Shown in pieces: positions 52,043 to 52,575 of a stretch of DNA of 52,575 bases. The number at the start of each line of letters is the position of its first letter. Within the stretch, counting starts at the first letter, position 1. The notes under the pieces are model-generated. The model searched no databases and was not told the origin of the DNA. It saw nothing but the letters and a program-made list of their open reading frames with translations. The position numbers and the translations under genes were made by a program. The stretch is from an uncultured Burkholderiales bacterium (GTDB lineage: Bacteria; Pseudomonadota; Gammaproteobacteria; Burkholderiales; Burkholderiaceae_C), in assembly GCA_903844825.1 (NCBI GenBank), contig CAIMVC010000170.1, forward strand, positions 1 through 52,575, in the 5' to 3' direction.

Positions 52043-52575
52043 TCAAAAGCGCGGCAAATCCGGGTGCGCGATGCGGCCACCGCGCACCAGCATCTTGCCG
52101 TACTCGGCGCAGCGCTGCAGGGTCGGGATCACCTTGCCGGGGTTGAGCAGTCCCTGCGCATCAAACGCACGCTTGACGCCAAACATCTGTTCGTTCTCGG
52201 CAGCGCTGAACTGCACGCACATGCTGTTGAGCTTTTCAATGCCGACGCCATGCTCGCCGGTGACGGTGCCGCCCATGGCCACGCTGGTCTCGAGGATGTC
52301 GGCGCCAAAGAGCTCGCAGCGATGCAACTGGTCGGGGTCGTTGGCATCAAACAGGATCAGCGGGTGCAAGTTGCCGTCGCCCGCATGAAATACGTTGGCG
52401 CAGCGCAGCTGGTACTTTTTTTCCATCTGGGCAATCGCCAGCAGGATGTCGGCCAGGCGCTTGCGCGGAATGGTCGAGTCCATGCACATGTAGTCCGGGC
52501 TGATGCGGCCGCTGGCGGGGAACGCGTTTTTGCGTCCGCTCCAAAACCGCAAGCGCTCAGCTTCGTCTTTGCTCA
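52043..52575 (-). CDS. FAD-linked oxidase C-terminal part (GlcD-like), truncated by the window edge
   Basis: The visible 177 residues cover the C-terminal half of an FAD-linked oxidase of the GlcD/D-lactate dehydrogenase family (NVFHAGDGNLHPLILFD, TGEHGVGIEKL, LNPGKVIPTLQRCAEYGKM). The HAGDGNLHP and GEHGVG motifs contact the FAD-linked catalytic core. The reading frame stays open to the right edge (SKDEAERLRFWSGRK reads on past the TTG at 52552), so the gene is cut and not short. It would be subunit D of glycolate oxidase or a related 2-hydroxyacid dehydrogenase. The other subunits are outside the window. Confidence 0.9.
   Translation of the reverse strand, partial: SKDEAERLRFWSGRKNAFPASGRISPDYMCMDSTIPRKRLADILLAIAQMEKKYQLRCANVFHAGDGNLHPLILFDANDPDQLHRCELFGADILETSVAMGGTVTGEHGVGIEKLNSMCVQFSAAENEQMFGVKRAFDAQGLLNPGKVIPTLQRCAEYGKMLVRGGRIAHPDLPRF

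Noticed and set aside
707-52575. Insertion sequences, transposases, integrases or tRNA-linked attachment sites around the island
   Set aside because: No transposase-like ORF, terminal inverted repeats or tRNA gene were seen. Horizontal acquisition remains possible but is not shown by this window.

Overview
The window is high-GC, densely coding bacterial DNA. It most likely comes from a betaproteobacterium of the order Burkholderiales, probably a Comamonadaceae relative. This rests on the GC-rich codon use, three stand-alone Bug/TctC-type periplasmic binding proteins, and the mix of Baeyer-Villiger monooxygenases, CaiB-type CoA-transferases and a complete Liv-type ABC importer. The taxon is inferred from gene content only; there is no rRNA or other marker gene.

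Layout. (1) 17-9280, minus strand: a probable operon running from a Liv-type solute-binding protein through LivH, LivM, LivF and LivG to a Baeyer-Villiger monooxygenase and a luciferase-like flavin monooxygenase, then an IclR regulator and a DUF2889 gene. (2) 9494-12919, minus: SDR dehydrogenase, second Baeyer-Villiger monooxygenase and HSL-type esterase, the same three activities as a ChnA/ChnB/ChnC route (alcohol to ketone to ester or lactone to acid). (3) 13243-14753, plus: a cupin-like protein and an alpha/beta hydrolase. (4) 15001-16706, plus: an rRNA-methyltransferase-like protein and a pentapeptide-repeat protein, unrelated housekeeping or orphan genes. (5) 16719-24844, minus: crotonase, nitronate-monooxygenase-like protein, ADP-forming acyl-CoA synthetase, Bug protein, DUF35 protein and two thiolase-fold proteins. 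(6) 25106-26215, plus: CaiB CoA-transferase. (7) 26280-39063, minus: TetR regulator, then a long run of DUF35 protein, thiolase-fold protein, class B flavin monooxygenase, AMP-forming acyl-CoA ligase, Bug protein, acyl-CoA dehydrogenase, CaiB CoA-transferase, cyclase-family hydrolase, flavin reductase fused to an IclR sensor domain, FMN-dependent monooxygenase and a small cupin dioxygenase. (8) 39328-52575: mixed genes, namely MerR regulator, secreted hydrolase, SDR, membrane protein, DUF3237, Bug plus enolase-superfamily pair, Lrp regulator divergent from putA, a PAS-GGDEF-EAL protein, and the C-terminal part of a GlcD-like oxidase at the edge.

How it fits together (inference). Blocks 1-3 and 5-7 look like one large accessory catabolic island for a ketone or alcohol, perhaps alicyclic or terpenoid. 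The compound would be imported, oxidised to a ketone, oxygenated to an ester or lactone, hydrolysed, activated with CoA and shortened. The carbon-carbon cleavage steps appear to use thiolase-fold proteins that have lost the nucleophilic cysteine and sit beside DUF35 partners, as in Ltp2/ChsH2-type aldolases.

The strongest regulatory signal is a repeated operator, TTCGA-N4-TCGAA plus a TTTTCGAAAA-like box centred 24 bp away. It stands with identical geometry upstream of the minus-strand genes at 9280, 12919 and 24844, and in a variant form before 13243. This suggests that one regulator, most likely the IclR protein at 707-1462, controls the dispersed operons.
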